Shown here: in pieces, positions 1-7,469 of the stretch
Numbering within the stretch: the stretch's first letter is position 1
Layout of the letters: each line of letters starts with the position of its first letter
Assembly: GCF_021646545.1 (NCBI RefSeq)
Contig: NZ_JAKIRP010000010.1
Coordinates: 62,001-126,000 of the forward strand
Source of the DNA: Chitinophaga filiformis
GTDB lineage: Bacteria; Bacteroidota; Bacteroidia; Chitinophagales; Chitinophagaceae
Direction: 5' to 3'
Length of the DNA stretch: 64,000 bases
Notes under the pieces: generated by a model
The model's database searches: none
The model's input: the letters and a program-made list of their open reading frames with translations, nothing else
Told to the model about the DNA's origin: nothing
Program-made: the position numbers and the translations under genes

Positions 1-251
1 GCCTGTTGACCCAGGCACACTCCAAAGATGGATTTACTCGCTGCATATTCCGTGATCAGCGGCAGCAGCAGCCCTGCTTCCTCAGGAATACCTGGCCCGG
101 GAGACAGGATGATCTTGTCATAGTCCTTTACTTTTTCTAATGGTATTTCATCGTTGCGCACCACCGTCACTTTACCATTGATGATCTTCTCCACCAGGTG
201 CACCAGGTTATAGGTAAATGAATCGTAATTATCGAACACCAGAATATTCAT
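1..251 (-). CDS. trpG: Anthranilate synthase component II, N-terminal part (cut by window edge)
   Basis: This is the glutamine amidotransferase subunit that supplies ammonia to TrpE for anthranilate synthesis in tryptophan biosynthesis. Only the first 83 codons are in the window. The visible protein begins MNILVFDNYDSFTYNL, has the oxyanion-loop segment LSPGPGIPEEAG, and reaches the nucleophile elbow GVCLGQQ, whose Cys is the catalytic residue of class I amidotransferases. The ATG lies one base after the trpE stop codon, so the two genes are almost certainly co-transcribed and translationally coupled. A pabA-type role in folate synthesis cannot be excluded from this fragment alone, but the trpE neighbour and the Trp-rich leader favour trpG. 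Confidence 0.93.
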   Translation of the reverse strand, partial: MNILVFDNYDSFTYNLVHLVEKIINGKVTVVRNDEIPLEKVKDYDKIILSPGPGIPEEAGLLLPLITEYAASKSIFGVCLGQQ

Positions 252-252
252 G

Positions 253-1662
253 TCAGATATTTTGAGCCATTATAATGGCCTGTTTTAATGCATTCAGTTT
301 ATTGTTCACTTCTTCCAGCTCAGAAGATGCGACAGATTTCGCTACTACACCGGCGCCTGCCTGGTAGTATAATGTATTTGCCTTGCTCAACACAGAACGG
401 ATCATGATGGCATGGTTAAAATCACCATTGAATCCTACTGATCCGATACAGCCTCCGTAGAAACCGCGGGCGGTGGGTTCATTTTCATCAATGATCTCCA
501 TTGCCCTGTACTTCGGCGCGCCAGACAATGTTCCTGCCGGGAAAGTAGCTGCCAGCAATGAGAATGGGTTCAGTCCGGATTGTATTTTACCTGTCACTTC
601 ACTCACCAGGTGAATAACATGTGAATAGTACTGTATCTTCCTGTATGATTCTACTTCCACATCTGTTGCCAGTCTGCTCAGATCATTCCGGGCCAGATCG
701 ACCAGCATCACATGTTCTGCATTCTCCTTCGGATCTTCCAGCAGTTTTGCCGCCAGCTGTCTGTCCTGTTCATCATCACCCGTACGTTTGAAAGTACCTG
801 CAATAGGATGAATAGTAGCTTTATTATCCTTAATGATCAGCTGTGCCTCTGGTGAGGAGCCCATTAATTTGTAATCGCCGTAATCGAAGAAGAAGAGATA
901 AGGGGAAGGGTTAATAGAGCGGAGAGCGCGGTACACATTGAATTCGTCACCTTTGAACTTTTGCTGGAAGGCTCTGGAGAGTACAACCTGGAAAACGTCG
1001 CCGCGGAAGCAGTGTTGTTTACCTTTTTCGACGATCTCCATATACTGTTCATTCGTCAGGTTACTCTTTTCCTCCCCGTCTGCCTTGAAACCGTAGCTAG
1101 GTACGTCCTTTTGTCTTATCAGGGATTCAATGAGATCAAATTCGCTGTCAAGGCCTTCTATCACATTCTCACAGAGATAAAGCTCATCTTTAAAGTGATT
1201 GATGGCGATGATGTATTGATAAAAACGGTAGCGCATCAATGGGATGGTATTACCGTTCTGTTTATCCTTGTTAAATTCTATTGTTTCGAAGAACTGTACC
1301 GAATCAAATGTGCTGTATCCAAATAAACTGTGCACTACTGGCAGTACCGGCTTATCGGCGAAGGTGAAATTACCGAGGAATTTCTGCAGCTCACTCAACA
1401 CGCTTTGTTTGTTCTTGAGCTGTTTCCTTTCTGGCGGGAGATTAGGATACTTAAATTCAAAATCGGAGGTGCTGGTCACTTCAATGCCAGCAATAGGCTG
1501 GATGCAGATGAAGGAGAAACTGTTTTCACTTGCGCGATAGTCTGTACTTTCCAGCAGTACGGTACCAGGAAACTTGTCGCGGAGCCGCAAATAGATACCA
1601 ACAGGCGTGAACACGTCTGCCAGCATTTTCTTTGATTTTGATTTTACTTGAATACTACCCAT
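253..1662 (-). CDS. trpE: Anthranilate synthase component I
   Basis: This enzyme converts chorismate plus ammonia to anthranilate, the first committed step of tryptophan synthesis, in the cytoplasm with TrpG. The 469-residue length is usual for the family. The N-terminal domain contains LLES (about residues 36-39), which lies in the tryptophan feedback-inhibition site of TrpE proteins. The C-terminal chorismate-binding domain shows IHPIAGTFKRTGDDEQD, LVDLARNDLSR, FPAGTLSGAPKYRAMEII and RGFYGGCIG, all hallmark motifs. The feedback motif and the Trp-codon leader upstream argue against PabB. The start codon is 30 bases after the attenuator hairpin at 1701-1729. trpG follows after one base. Confidence 0.96.
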   Translation of the reverse strand: MGSIQVKSKSKKMLADVFTPVGIYLRLRDKFPGTVLLESTDYRASENSFSFICIQPIAGIEVTSTSDFEFKYPNLPPERKQLKNKQSVLSELQKFLGNFTFADKPVLPVVHSLFGYSTFDSVQFFETIEFNKDKQNGNTIPLMRYRFYQYIIAINHFKDELYLCENVIEGLDSEFDLIESLIRQKDVPSYGFKADGEEKSNLTNEQYMEIVEKGKQHCFRGDVFQVVLSRAFQQKFKGDEFNVYRALRSINPSPYLFFFDYGDYKLMGSSPEAQLIIKDNKATIHPIAGTFKRTGDDEQDRQLAAKLLEDPKENAEHVMLVDLARNDLSRLATDVEVESYRKIQYYSHVIHLVSEVTGKIQSGLNPFSLLAATFPAGTLSGAPKYRAMEIIDENEPTARGFYGGCIGSVGFNGDFNHAIMIRSVLSKANTLYYQAGAGVVAKSVASSELEEVNNKLNALKQAIIMAQNI

Positions 1663-1700
1663 TGGTTTGTGATTGAGTGAGGGTGACTATCTAAAACGAA

Positions 1701-1729
1701 GAAGGCCCGCTGTGTAACAGCGAGCCTTC
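1701..1729 (-). terminator. trp attenuator terminator hairpin
   Basis: In the minus-strand RNA a 13-bp stem with one G-U pair (1717-1729 with 1701-1713) closes a three-base loop, and TTCGTTTT follows. It lies between the Trp-rich leader peptide and trpE. Bases 1755-1767, just after the leader peptide, can instead pair with 1712-1726 (GUGU with ACAC, ACAGUG with CGCUGU, CC with GG). That would destroy the terminator, so this is a classical attenuator geometry. Read directly from sequence; function inferred. Confidence 0.85.
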
Positions 1730-1771
1730 CAAATTATATTTCATTACGAAACATGGCACTGTAACACCGTA

Positions 1772-1825
1772 TCAGGAACTGATATTGTGCCACCACCAAT
1801 GCTTGTTTGTAATATTTGTTATCAT
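1772..1825 (-). CDS. trpL: trp operon leader peptide (17 aa, three consecutive Trp)
   Basis: This is an ATG-to-TGA reading frame encoding MITNITNKHWWWHNISS. Three adjacent Trp codons in so short a peptide directly upstream of an attenuator hairpin and trpE are diagnostic of a leader peptide. Ribosome stalling at the UGG codons when charged tRNA-Trp is low would leave 1755-1767 free to pair with 1712-1726 and prevent terminator formation. The peptide has no expected function of its own. It lies about 20 bases downstream of a -33/-7 type promoter (1845-1876). It overlaps a longer spurious open frame (1734-1937) that has no Trp run. Confidence 0.88.
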   Translation of the reverse strand: MITNITNKHWWWHNISS

Positions 1826-1844
1826 GTTTTAATATCTTGCGGAA

Positions 1845-1876
1845 CAAATATCCGGCGTTTTTTGAAAAGATGCAAA
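1845..1876 (-). promoter_or_regulatory. Putative trp operon promoter (Bacteroidota -33/-7 type)
   Basis: On the minus strand TTTG (1873-1876) is followed after 20 bases by GATATTTG (1845-1852). The Bacteroidota consensus is TTTG then about 19-21 bases then TAnnTTTG, so the -7 box matches at seven of eight positions. Transcription would begin near 1838-1841, just upstream of the leader peptide ATG at 1825. Confidence 0.55.
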
Positions 1877-2012
1877 TTTTTTTTGAAAAAATTTGTGAAG
1901 CGATAAGTTCCTGGCTTTCTGTTGCGAAATTGTACATCTTTTAGTGCTTTAGGCTTGCTTTCATTTTCCGGCCGCCCTGGTGTAGATCATCCTGACGGGC
2001 GCTGCTAAGGCC

Positions 2013-2230
2013 TCCGGTTCTCTTCCCGGGGCAGACATTCCTCGCTGGCTCTTTTTCCAGATACTTTTAGGTTGCCGCTTATTCCTCTGGGGACATTCCG
2101 CGCCGGTTCTTTTTCCGGATACCTTTAGGCTGCCACTTATTATCCGGGGACAGACATTCCGCGCCGGTTCTCTTTCCAGATACCTTTAGGCTACCGCTTG
2201 TTCTCCCGGGGCAGACATTCCGCGCCGGGG
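2013..2230. repeat. Degenerate 61-bp tandem repeat, about 3.3 copies
   Basis: The unit starts GACATTCCGCGCCGG and continues through TACCTTTAGGCT. Successive GACATTC starts are at 2034, 2092, 2153 and 2214, spaced 58, 61 and 61 bases. A partial unit precedes the first. The copies have diverged by several substitutions. A 61-codon open frame across them is a by-product of the repeat. No gene is seen in the array. Confidence 0.8.
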
Positions 2231-2371
2231 TCAGTGGGACTGCGGTCGGCGCCTCTCCGGGCATCAGATCGCTGATTGTTGTTTGTCAATCGTATGAACT
2301 TGGGAATATCTTTGAAACTTCATCAATCGTGCACCCGAATAGCCGAAGGCCCGCAGTCTCCACTGAACCCC
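2227..2371 (-). repeat. Palindromic repeat element, copy A (~145 bp)
   Basis: Terminal inverted arms (2227-2250 and 2341-2371) pair as GGGG-T-CAGTGG-GACTGCGG-TCGGC with only small indels. The interior, read on the minus strand, is homologous to copy C at 31829-31972: both have TTCGGG, then ACGATTG with AAG, then a second ACGATTG with CAAA, then GAGGCGCCGACCGCA. No coding potential is apparent. Confidence 0.75.
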
Positions 2372-2477
2372 GTCTTCGTCATGGTCTGCCTGTAATATTC
2401 AGAGACAATGCAGCGACATTGCTTCAATAGTGTCTTTGTTGCATTAACTGTGCTATTGCATTCATAATGCTGTGTCG

Positions 2478-2705
2478 ATAATGTCGTTCCACCTCTATTC
2501 CTGCCGTACTCTGTTCCTGCTGTCCTCTATTTCATCTGATCTATTCCGTCCCGATCTGACCTATTTATCTGATTCATACCTCCTGATTTATTCGTCCCGA
2601 CTTAGACTTCTTGATTTATTCATCCTGGCCTATTGCCTATTCATTCTAATTATTTCATCCCATTCCCTCTATCCTCCTCCTATTCCGTTCCATTCCCAAT
2701 TGTCC
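2478..2705. other. Non-coding pyrimidine-skewed stretch
   Basis: The plus strand is very rich in C and T, with loosely repeated phrases such as TGATTTATTC and CCCGA. I see no start codon with a protein-like frame on either strand. With the repeats around it, this fills the gap between the trp leader and hisB. Confidence 0.5.
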
Positions 2706-2775
2706 ATTATAAGGGCTCCAAAGAAAAACTTAACCAATATCCTGATAGCGCCCAACCACTCATAGGACCCCAGCT

Positions 2776-2855
2776 AAGTAGCAGACGGTTAAAGATGGAG
2801 ACTGCGGGCCTTCGGCGCCGACCGCAGTCCCATACTTTAACCGCACACTACTTGC
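2776..2855. repeat. Palindromic repeat element, copy B (short hairpin form)
   Basis: This is an almost uninterrupted 80-bp inverted repeat. The outer arms AAGTAG, then four unlike bases, then CGGTTAAAG pair with their complement at 2831-2855. The inner arms hold the family core ACTGCGG with GGCCTTCGGC. It has no long interior, unlike copies A and C. It lies 46 bases after the hisB stop, so it may act as a 3'-end or stability hairpin of the his transcript (inference). Confidence 0.75.
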
Positions 2856-2900
2856 GATAAAAAAATCACACAATATCCTGATAGACTGCGGAGCTTGCAA

Positions 2901-4037
2901 TTACAGCACGCCCTTGGTGCTCGGCAACTGCATATTCGCGGGATTCCTCTTCACTGCCATTTTTATCGCCTTCGCAAACGTCTTAAAGATCGCCTCGATC
3001 TTGTGATGCTCATTCTCGCCCTCAGCTTTGATATTCAGATTACACTTCGCCGCATCAGAGAAGGATTTGAAGAAGTGAAAGAACATCTCCGTCGGCATCT
3101 CCCCTATCTTCTCGCGATTAAACTTCGCATCCCATACAATCCAGTTCCTGCCACCAAAATCAATCGCAGCCTGCGCCAGACAGTCGTCCATTGGTAAGCA
3201 GAAGCCGTAACGCTCAATGCCTCGCTTATCAGCCAGCCCTTGCGCCATTGCTTCTCCCAACGCGATACCTACATCTTCGATGGTGTGATGCTCATCAATA
3301 TGCAGATCTCCCTTTGCCTTGATGGTCAGGTCAATGCTGCCATGACGGGCAATCTGATCCAGCATATGATCAAAGAAACCCAGGCCTGTGCTGATATCGG
3401 CCTTACCGGTACCATCCAGGTTTAAAGAAATGAAGATGTCTGTTTCTTTAGTCGTCCGTGTATGTGAAACGGTACGCAAGCCTAATTTCAGGAACTCGTA
3501 GATCTTCTCCCAGTCGGTAGATTCCAGCGCGATCACTTCTTTCAGGGCCTGCGCATTGGAATTGACCTCTGCACTCCCCAGACCAGTACCTTCGTTCATC
3601 CAGATAGCCTTAGCGCCAAGATTCTTTGCCAGCTGCACGTCTGTGATACGATCGCCGATCACGAATGAATTTGCGAGATCATAGTCGGCGGAGAAGTATT
3701 GTGTTAGCATGCCTGTACCCGGCTTACGGGTAGCCGCATTCTCATGAGGGAAGGTACGGTCGATGTGTGCCGCTTTGAAAATTACGCCTTCATTCTCAAA
3801 CGCCCGCACAATAAAGTTCTGCGCCGGCCAGAAATCGGCCTCCGGAAAGCTGGCAGTACCCATGCCATCCTGGTTTGTCACCATTACCAGCTCATAGTCC
3901 AGTTCCGCAGCAATGCGGGAAAGGTAAGTAAAGACCTTCGGATAAAATTCTATCTTCTGAAGGCTGTCGATCTGGTATGTAGGTGGTACTTCTTTGATAA
4001 TTGTACCATCCCTGTCTATGAAGAGCACTCTTTTCAT
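2901..4037 (-). CDS. hisB: Bifunctional histidinol-phosphatase / imidazoleglycerol-phosphate dehydratase
   Basis: This carries out two steps of histidine synthesis: dehydration of imidazoleglycerol phosphate to imidazole acetol phosphate, and dephosphorylation of histidinol phosphate. The N-terminal HAD phosphatase domain (about 1-170) opens with FIDRDGT, whose Asp8 and Asp10 are the nucleophile and acid/base. The C-terminal dehydratase domain (about 190-378) has GLGFFDHMLDQIARHG and DEHHTIEDVGIALGEA, the metal-binding His motifs. The fused form at 378 residues is standard for Bacteroidota and enterics. It is the last his gene visible. hisH, hisA, hisF and hisI, which usually follow in this phylum, are absent here and are replaced by repeats. 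The spacing to hisC is 57 bases. Confidence 0.96.
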   Translation of the reverse strand: MKRVLFIDRDGTIIKEVPPTYQIDSLQKIEFYPKVFTYLSRIAAELDYELVMVTNQDGMGTASFPEADFWPAQNFIVRAFENEGVIFKAAHIDRTFPHENAATRKPGTGMLTQYFSADYDLANSFVIGDRITDVQLAKNLGAKAIWMNEGTGLGSAEVNSNAQALKEVIALESTDWEKIYEFLKLGLRTVSHTRTTKETDIFISLNLDGTGKADISTGLGFFDHMLDQIARHGSIDLTIKAKGDLHIDEHHTIEDVGIALGEAMAQGLADKRGIERYGFCLPMDDCLAQAAIDFGGRNWIVWDAKFNREKIGEMPTEMFFHFFKSFSDAAKCNLNIKAEGENEHHKIEAIFKTFAKAIKMAVKRNPANMQLPSTKGVL

Positions 4038-4094
4038 TGTAGCTGTGTGTTGTTATGTTGTACAGTGGCGAACTGTTGTTATTGAAGTAGAGTA

Positions 4095-5144
4095 TTATAC
4101 AGTGACCTGTGCGATTGTTTCCAACAAAGTGGTATTCTCTTCCGGTGTACCTACGGTGATACGTAAGCAGCCATTACACAATTCTACTTTGGAGCGGTCA
4201 CGTACGATGATACCTCTTTCTACCAGGTAGTTGTAAATACCTTTAGCATCCACTGTTTTAGCCAGCAGGAAGTTGGCATCACTCGGATATACTTCCAGCA
4301 CCTGCGGCAGATTGATCAGGGAAGCAGCCAGTTTATCTCTTTCCACTACGGTGTCCTTGATCCACTCATTCACCTGGATGATATTATCAAGCGCTTCCAG
4401 CACAAGGTCCTGCGCTGCCTGGTTAATGTTATATGGAGGCTTTACTTTATTCAGGACGTTGATGATCTCTTCTCCGGCGAAAGCCATGCCTACGCGCAGT
4501 GCCGCCAGTCCCCATGCTTTGGAGAGGGTCTGCATTACAACGAGGTTAGGGTATTCTGTCAGTTCGGGAATGAATGTTTTCTGACGGGCGAAGTTGATGT
4601 ATGCTTCATCGATCACTACGATACCGTCAAAATTATTCAGGATCATTTCAATGTCGGAACGGTTGATGGAATTGCCGGTGGGGTTGTTGGGAGAGCAGAT
4701 AAAGATCAGCTTTGTACGCTCATCTACAGCTTCCTGCAGGGCTGCCATATCAATCTGGTAGTCGGGCGTTAGCGATACTTTACGAACGATCACATCATTG
4801 ATATTAGCGCTCACTTCATACATGCCGTAAGTGGGTGGGAACAATACCACATTGTCGATACCCGGACGACAAAAAGAGCGGTACAGTACATCTATCACTT
4901 CATCGCTGCCATTACCGAGGAAAATATTCTGTGGTGGCACACCTTTGATATCTGCCAGCTTATATTTCACTTTCCACTGCATAGGATCAGGATAGCGGTT
5001 GTAAGCCACCGGCAGTGGAGAACCAAAACTGTTTTCGTTGGCATCGAGGAAAATGGAAGCCTCGCCTTTGAATTCGTCCCTGGCGGTGGAGTACGGCACC
5101 AGGCGTTTTATATTGTCGCGTAGTAAGCTATTAAGATCGAACAT
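4095..5144 (-). CDS. hisC: Histidinol-phosphate aminotransferase
   Basis: This PLP enzyme transfers an amino group from glutamate to imidazole acetol phosphate, giving histidinol phosphate. The 349-residue protein is a fold-type I aminotransferase. It has the cofactor-binding NGSDEVIDVL, the SPNNPTGN loop, the Asp of VVIDEAYINF that holds the pyridine nitrogen, and the Schiff-base Lys in TLSKAWGLAALRVG. A conserved C-terminal segment ends CLRITVGTPEENTTLL. It sits 12 bases after hisD in the hisG-D-C-B operon, with hisB 57 bases downstream. Nothing is unusual in its length or motifs. Confidence 0.96.
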   Translation of the reverse strand: MFDLNSLLRDNIKRLVPYSTARDEFKGEASIFLDANENSFGSPLPVAYNRYPDPMQWKVKYKLADIKGVPPQNIFLGNGSDEVIDVLYRSFCRPGIDNVVLFPPTYGMYEVSANINDVIVRKVSLTPDYQIDMAALQEAVDERTKLIFICSPNNPTGNSINRSDIEMILNNFDGIVVIDEAYINFARQKTFIPELTEYPNLVVMQTLSKAWGLAALRVGMAFAGEEIINVLNKVKPPYNINQAAQDLVLEALDNIIQVNEWIKDTVVERDKLAASLINLPQVLEVYPSDANFLLAKTVDAKGIYNYLVERGIIVRDRSKVELCNGCLRITVGTPEENTTLLETIAQVTV

Positions 5145-5156
5145 TGATAAAAGATT

Positions 5157-6446
5157 TTATAGTTGAGTCTTTTGTTTCAGGCGGACAGTCACTGCATTCT
5201 TATGAGCGTCCAGTCCTTCAGCGGCGGCCATCGTTTCGATGGTGGCCCCTATCTGTTGTAATCCTTCCTGCGTGAGGCGCTGGAAGGTGATCTTTTTTAC
5301 AAAGCTATCGAGAGATACGCCACTGTATGCAGTTGCATAACCATTGGTCGGCAATGTGTGATTAGTACCCGAAGCATAGTCGCCCGCACTTTCCGGTGAA
5401 TAGTTTCCGAGGAATACAGACCCTGCATTCACTACAGCGTCAGCGATGGAAATATCATCTTTACAAGCTACGATCAGGTGCTCAGGAGCGTATGCATTCA
5501 GCAGGTCCATGGCTTCAGGCGTATCTTTTACAAGAATGATCCGGCTGTTTTCCAATGCCAGCGCTGCAATATCCTTACGTGGCAATTGCGCCAGCTGATC
5601 GGCAACTTCCTGTTGTACTGCCTTGATGATCTCACGTGCTGTAGTTACCAGCAATACCTGGCTATCAGGACCGTGTTCGGCCTGAGAGAGGAGGTCGGCC
5701 GCAACGAAAGCAGGTACGCAGGTTTCATCTGCGAGTACGGCTACTTCGGATGGACCGGCAGGCATATCGATCGCTACACCGCTTTTATTAACAAGCTGTT
5801 TCGCGCAGGTTACATACTGGTTACCCGGACCGAAGATCTTATGCACACGCGGTACACTTTCTGTACCATAGGCCATTGCGCCAATTGCCTGTACACCGCC
5901 TATTTTGAAAACACGCTCTACGCCCACCTCCTGTGCAGCAAATAATACGGCAGGATGTACATCACCGGCAGCATTAGATGGCGTACACAGGATGATCTCC
6001 TTACAACCTGCGATCATGGCAGGTATACCCAGCATGAGGATAGTAGAGAACAGCGGGGCAGAACCTCCGGGAATATACAGACCTACTTTTTCAATAGCCA
6101 CCGGCTTACGCCAGCATTGTACGCCGGGCATGGTTTCTATGATCCTGCTCTGTTCCTGCTGTGCCTTGTGAAAGACTTCTATATTATGTTTTGCCTGGAG
6201 GATGGCCTTTTTCAGATCTGCATCCAGCACATTGTTGGCGTGTGCAAATTCTGCAGGAGTGACCTCCAGTGCATCTAATTGCACCTTGTCAAACTGCTGC
6301 GCATATCTGCGCACTGCTGCATCTCCGTCCTGCTTTACCGCAGCGAGGATGTTGCCTACACTGGTTTCCAGCGCTGTTGTATCTAAAACCGGACGTTGGA
6401 GTAATGCCGGCCATTGAGCACGTTCTGGATATTCGAATACAAGCAT
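5157..6446 (-). CDS. hisD: Histidinol dehydrogenase
   Basis: This zinc enzyme oxidises L-histidinol to L-histidine with two NAD+ molecules, the last step of the pathway. The 429-residue length is normal. Recognisable segments include GLYIPGGSAPLFSTILMLG, GVQAIGAMAYGTE, FGPGNQYV, the signature DMPAGPSEVAVLADE, LLSQAEHGPDSQVLLVT, and AYAPEHLIV with the catalytic Glu-His pair. The C terminus has the usual SGTNHTLPTNGYA. It lies 67 bases after hisG and 12 before hisC, consistent with a single operon controlled by the leader at 7399-7523. Confidence 0.96.
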   Translation of the reverse strand: MLVFEYPERAQWPALLQRPVLDTTALETSVGNILAAVKQDGDAAVRRYAQQFDKVQLDALEVTPAEFAHANNVLDADLKKAILQAKHNIEVFHKAQQEQSRIIETMPGVQCWRKPVAIEKVGLYIPGGSAPLFSTILMLGIPAMIAGCKEIILCTPSNAAGDVHPAVLFAAQEVGVERVFKIGGVQAIGAMAYGTESVPRVHKIFGPGNQYVTCAKQLVNKSGVAIDMPAGPSEVAVLADETCVPAFVAADLLSQAEHGPDSQVLLVTTAREIIKAVQQEVADQLAQLPRKDIAALALENSRIILVKDTPEAMDLLNAYAPEHLIVACKDDISIADAVVNAGSVFLGNYSPESAGDYASGTNHTLPTNGYATAYSGVSLDSFVKKITFQRLTQEGLQQIGATIETMAAAEGLDAHKNAVTVRLKQKTQL

Positions 6447-6513
6447 GGTATAATCAATTACGTTGAACTATTATTGAATGACAATGATCAGTGATGACTA
6501 CAATGATCCCTGA

Positions 6514-7368
6514 TTATATGATCATCTTTTCAATTGGCACTACAAGGATACCTTGTGCACCAGCTGCTTTCAGGCTTTCAATAATATCCCAGAAAGCATT
6601 TTCATTCAACACGGAATGTACAGAGCTCCAGCCTTCTTCTGCCAGCGGCAGTACTGTAGGGCTCTTCATACCCGGCAGCAGCGCAATGATCTCCTTCAGT
6701 TTGTTATTAGGTGCGTTCAGCAGCACGTATTTATTGTTCTTTGCTTTTTTAACAGCCTGGATACGGAACAACAGTTTTTGCAACAGTGTTTCCTGCTCAG
6801 GCGTCAGATTGCTGCTACTGATCAAAGCCGCTTCAGATTTCAGGATCACTTCCACTTCCTTCAGGCCGTTCATGAACAGCGTTGAACCACTGCTTACCAG
6901 GTCACAGATGGCGTCTGCCAATCCGATCCCTGGAGCGATCTCCACCGAACCACTGATCTCGTGGATCTCGGCGCTGATGTTATGCTCATTCAGGAAGTTT
7001 TGTAATATCACCGGATAGCTGGTAGCGATACGCAGCTGGTCCATGTCTTTCACACCGTTATACTCTACAGATTTTGGCACTGCCAGAGAGAGGCGGCATT
7101 TACCGAATCCCAGTTTCTCCGCAACCTTCACAGGACGGTTCTTTTCCAGGATCACATTTTCACCTACGATACCGATATCTGCCACACCATCTTCTACGTA
7201 TTGCGGAATATCATCATCGCGCAGGAAGAAGACTTCCAGCGGGAAATTACTGGCTTCCGTTTTCAGTTTGTTAACACCGTTGTTAATGTCGATACCACAT
7301 TCTTTCAACAGTTTGATTGAGTCGTCGTGTAAGCGACCGGATTTCTGAATGGCAATTCTCAGTTTCAT
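6514..7368 (-). CDS. hisG: ATP phosphoribosyltransferase, long form
   Basis: This catalyses the first and feedback-controlled step of histidine synthesis, joining ATP and PRPP. The protein is 284 residues, the long HisG form with a C-terminal ACT-like regulatory domain (about 205-284) where histidine binds in the family. The N-terminal catalytic part has MKLRIAIQKSGRL, GIVGENV, and the PRPP-binding segment VSSGSTLFMNGL. I chose the ATG at 7368. The frame stays open to a TTG at 7395, but that codon lies in the U-tract of the attenuator terminator, so the longer start is unlikely. It is the first gene after the his leader. Confidence 0.95.
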   Translation of the reverse strand: MKLRIAIQKSGRLHDDSIKLLKECGIDINNGVNKLKTEASNFPLEVFFLRDDDIPQYVEDGVADIGIVGENVILEKNRPVKVAEKLGFGKCRLSLAVPKSVEYNGVKDMDQLRIATSYPVILQNFLNEHNISAEIHEISGSVEIAPGIGLADAICDLVSSGSTLFMNGLKEVEVILKSEAALISSSNLTPEQETLLQKLLFRIQAVKKAKNNKYVLLNAPNNKLKEIIALLPGMKSPTVLPLAEEGWSSVHSVLNENAFWDIIESLKAAGAQGILVVPIEKMII

Positions 7369-7398
7369 GTTTTTGACAATGTTCGGTGAAAACAAAAA

Positions 7399-7422
7399 GG
7401 GGCTTACCGTTTGGTAAGCCCC
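7399..7422 (-). terminator. his attenuator terminator hairpin
   Basis: A perfect 10-bp stem (7413-7422 with 7399-7408) and four-base loop is followed on the minus strand by TTTTTGTTTT. It competes with an antiterminator in which GGUAGGCU (7467-7474) pairs with GGCUUACC (7413-7420) and GAUGAU (7459-7464) pairs with AUCAUC (7424-7429). A third hairpin, CUUACC (7480-7485) with GGUAGG (7469-7474), would sequester the antiterminator strand when the leader is fully translated. This is the classical 1:2 / 2:3 / 3:4 layout. Confidence 0.9.
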
Positions 7423-7469
7423 TGATGATGTTTTAATATCTTATTAGGTATACATAAAATCATCCCAGC

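Noticed and set aside
1734..1937. 67-codon frame upstream of trpE
   Set aside because: It overlaps the leader peptide in another frame, has no protein-like features and crosses the promoter.
2079..2264. 61-codon frame across the 61-bp repeats
   Set aside because: It is a translation of the tandem repeat; the repeated peptide has no recognisable fold.
2472..2860. Two open frames in the pyrimidine-rich region
   Set aside because: Low-complexity Ser/Leu/Pro composition expected from C/T-rich DNA; no homologous features.
7369..7395. TTG start for hisG at 7395
   Set aside because: It falls in the U-tract of the attenuator terminator; the ATG at 7368 gives the canonical HisG N terminus.
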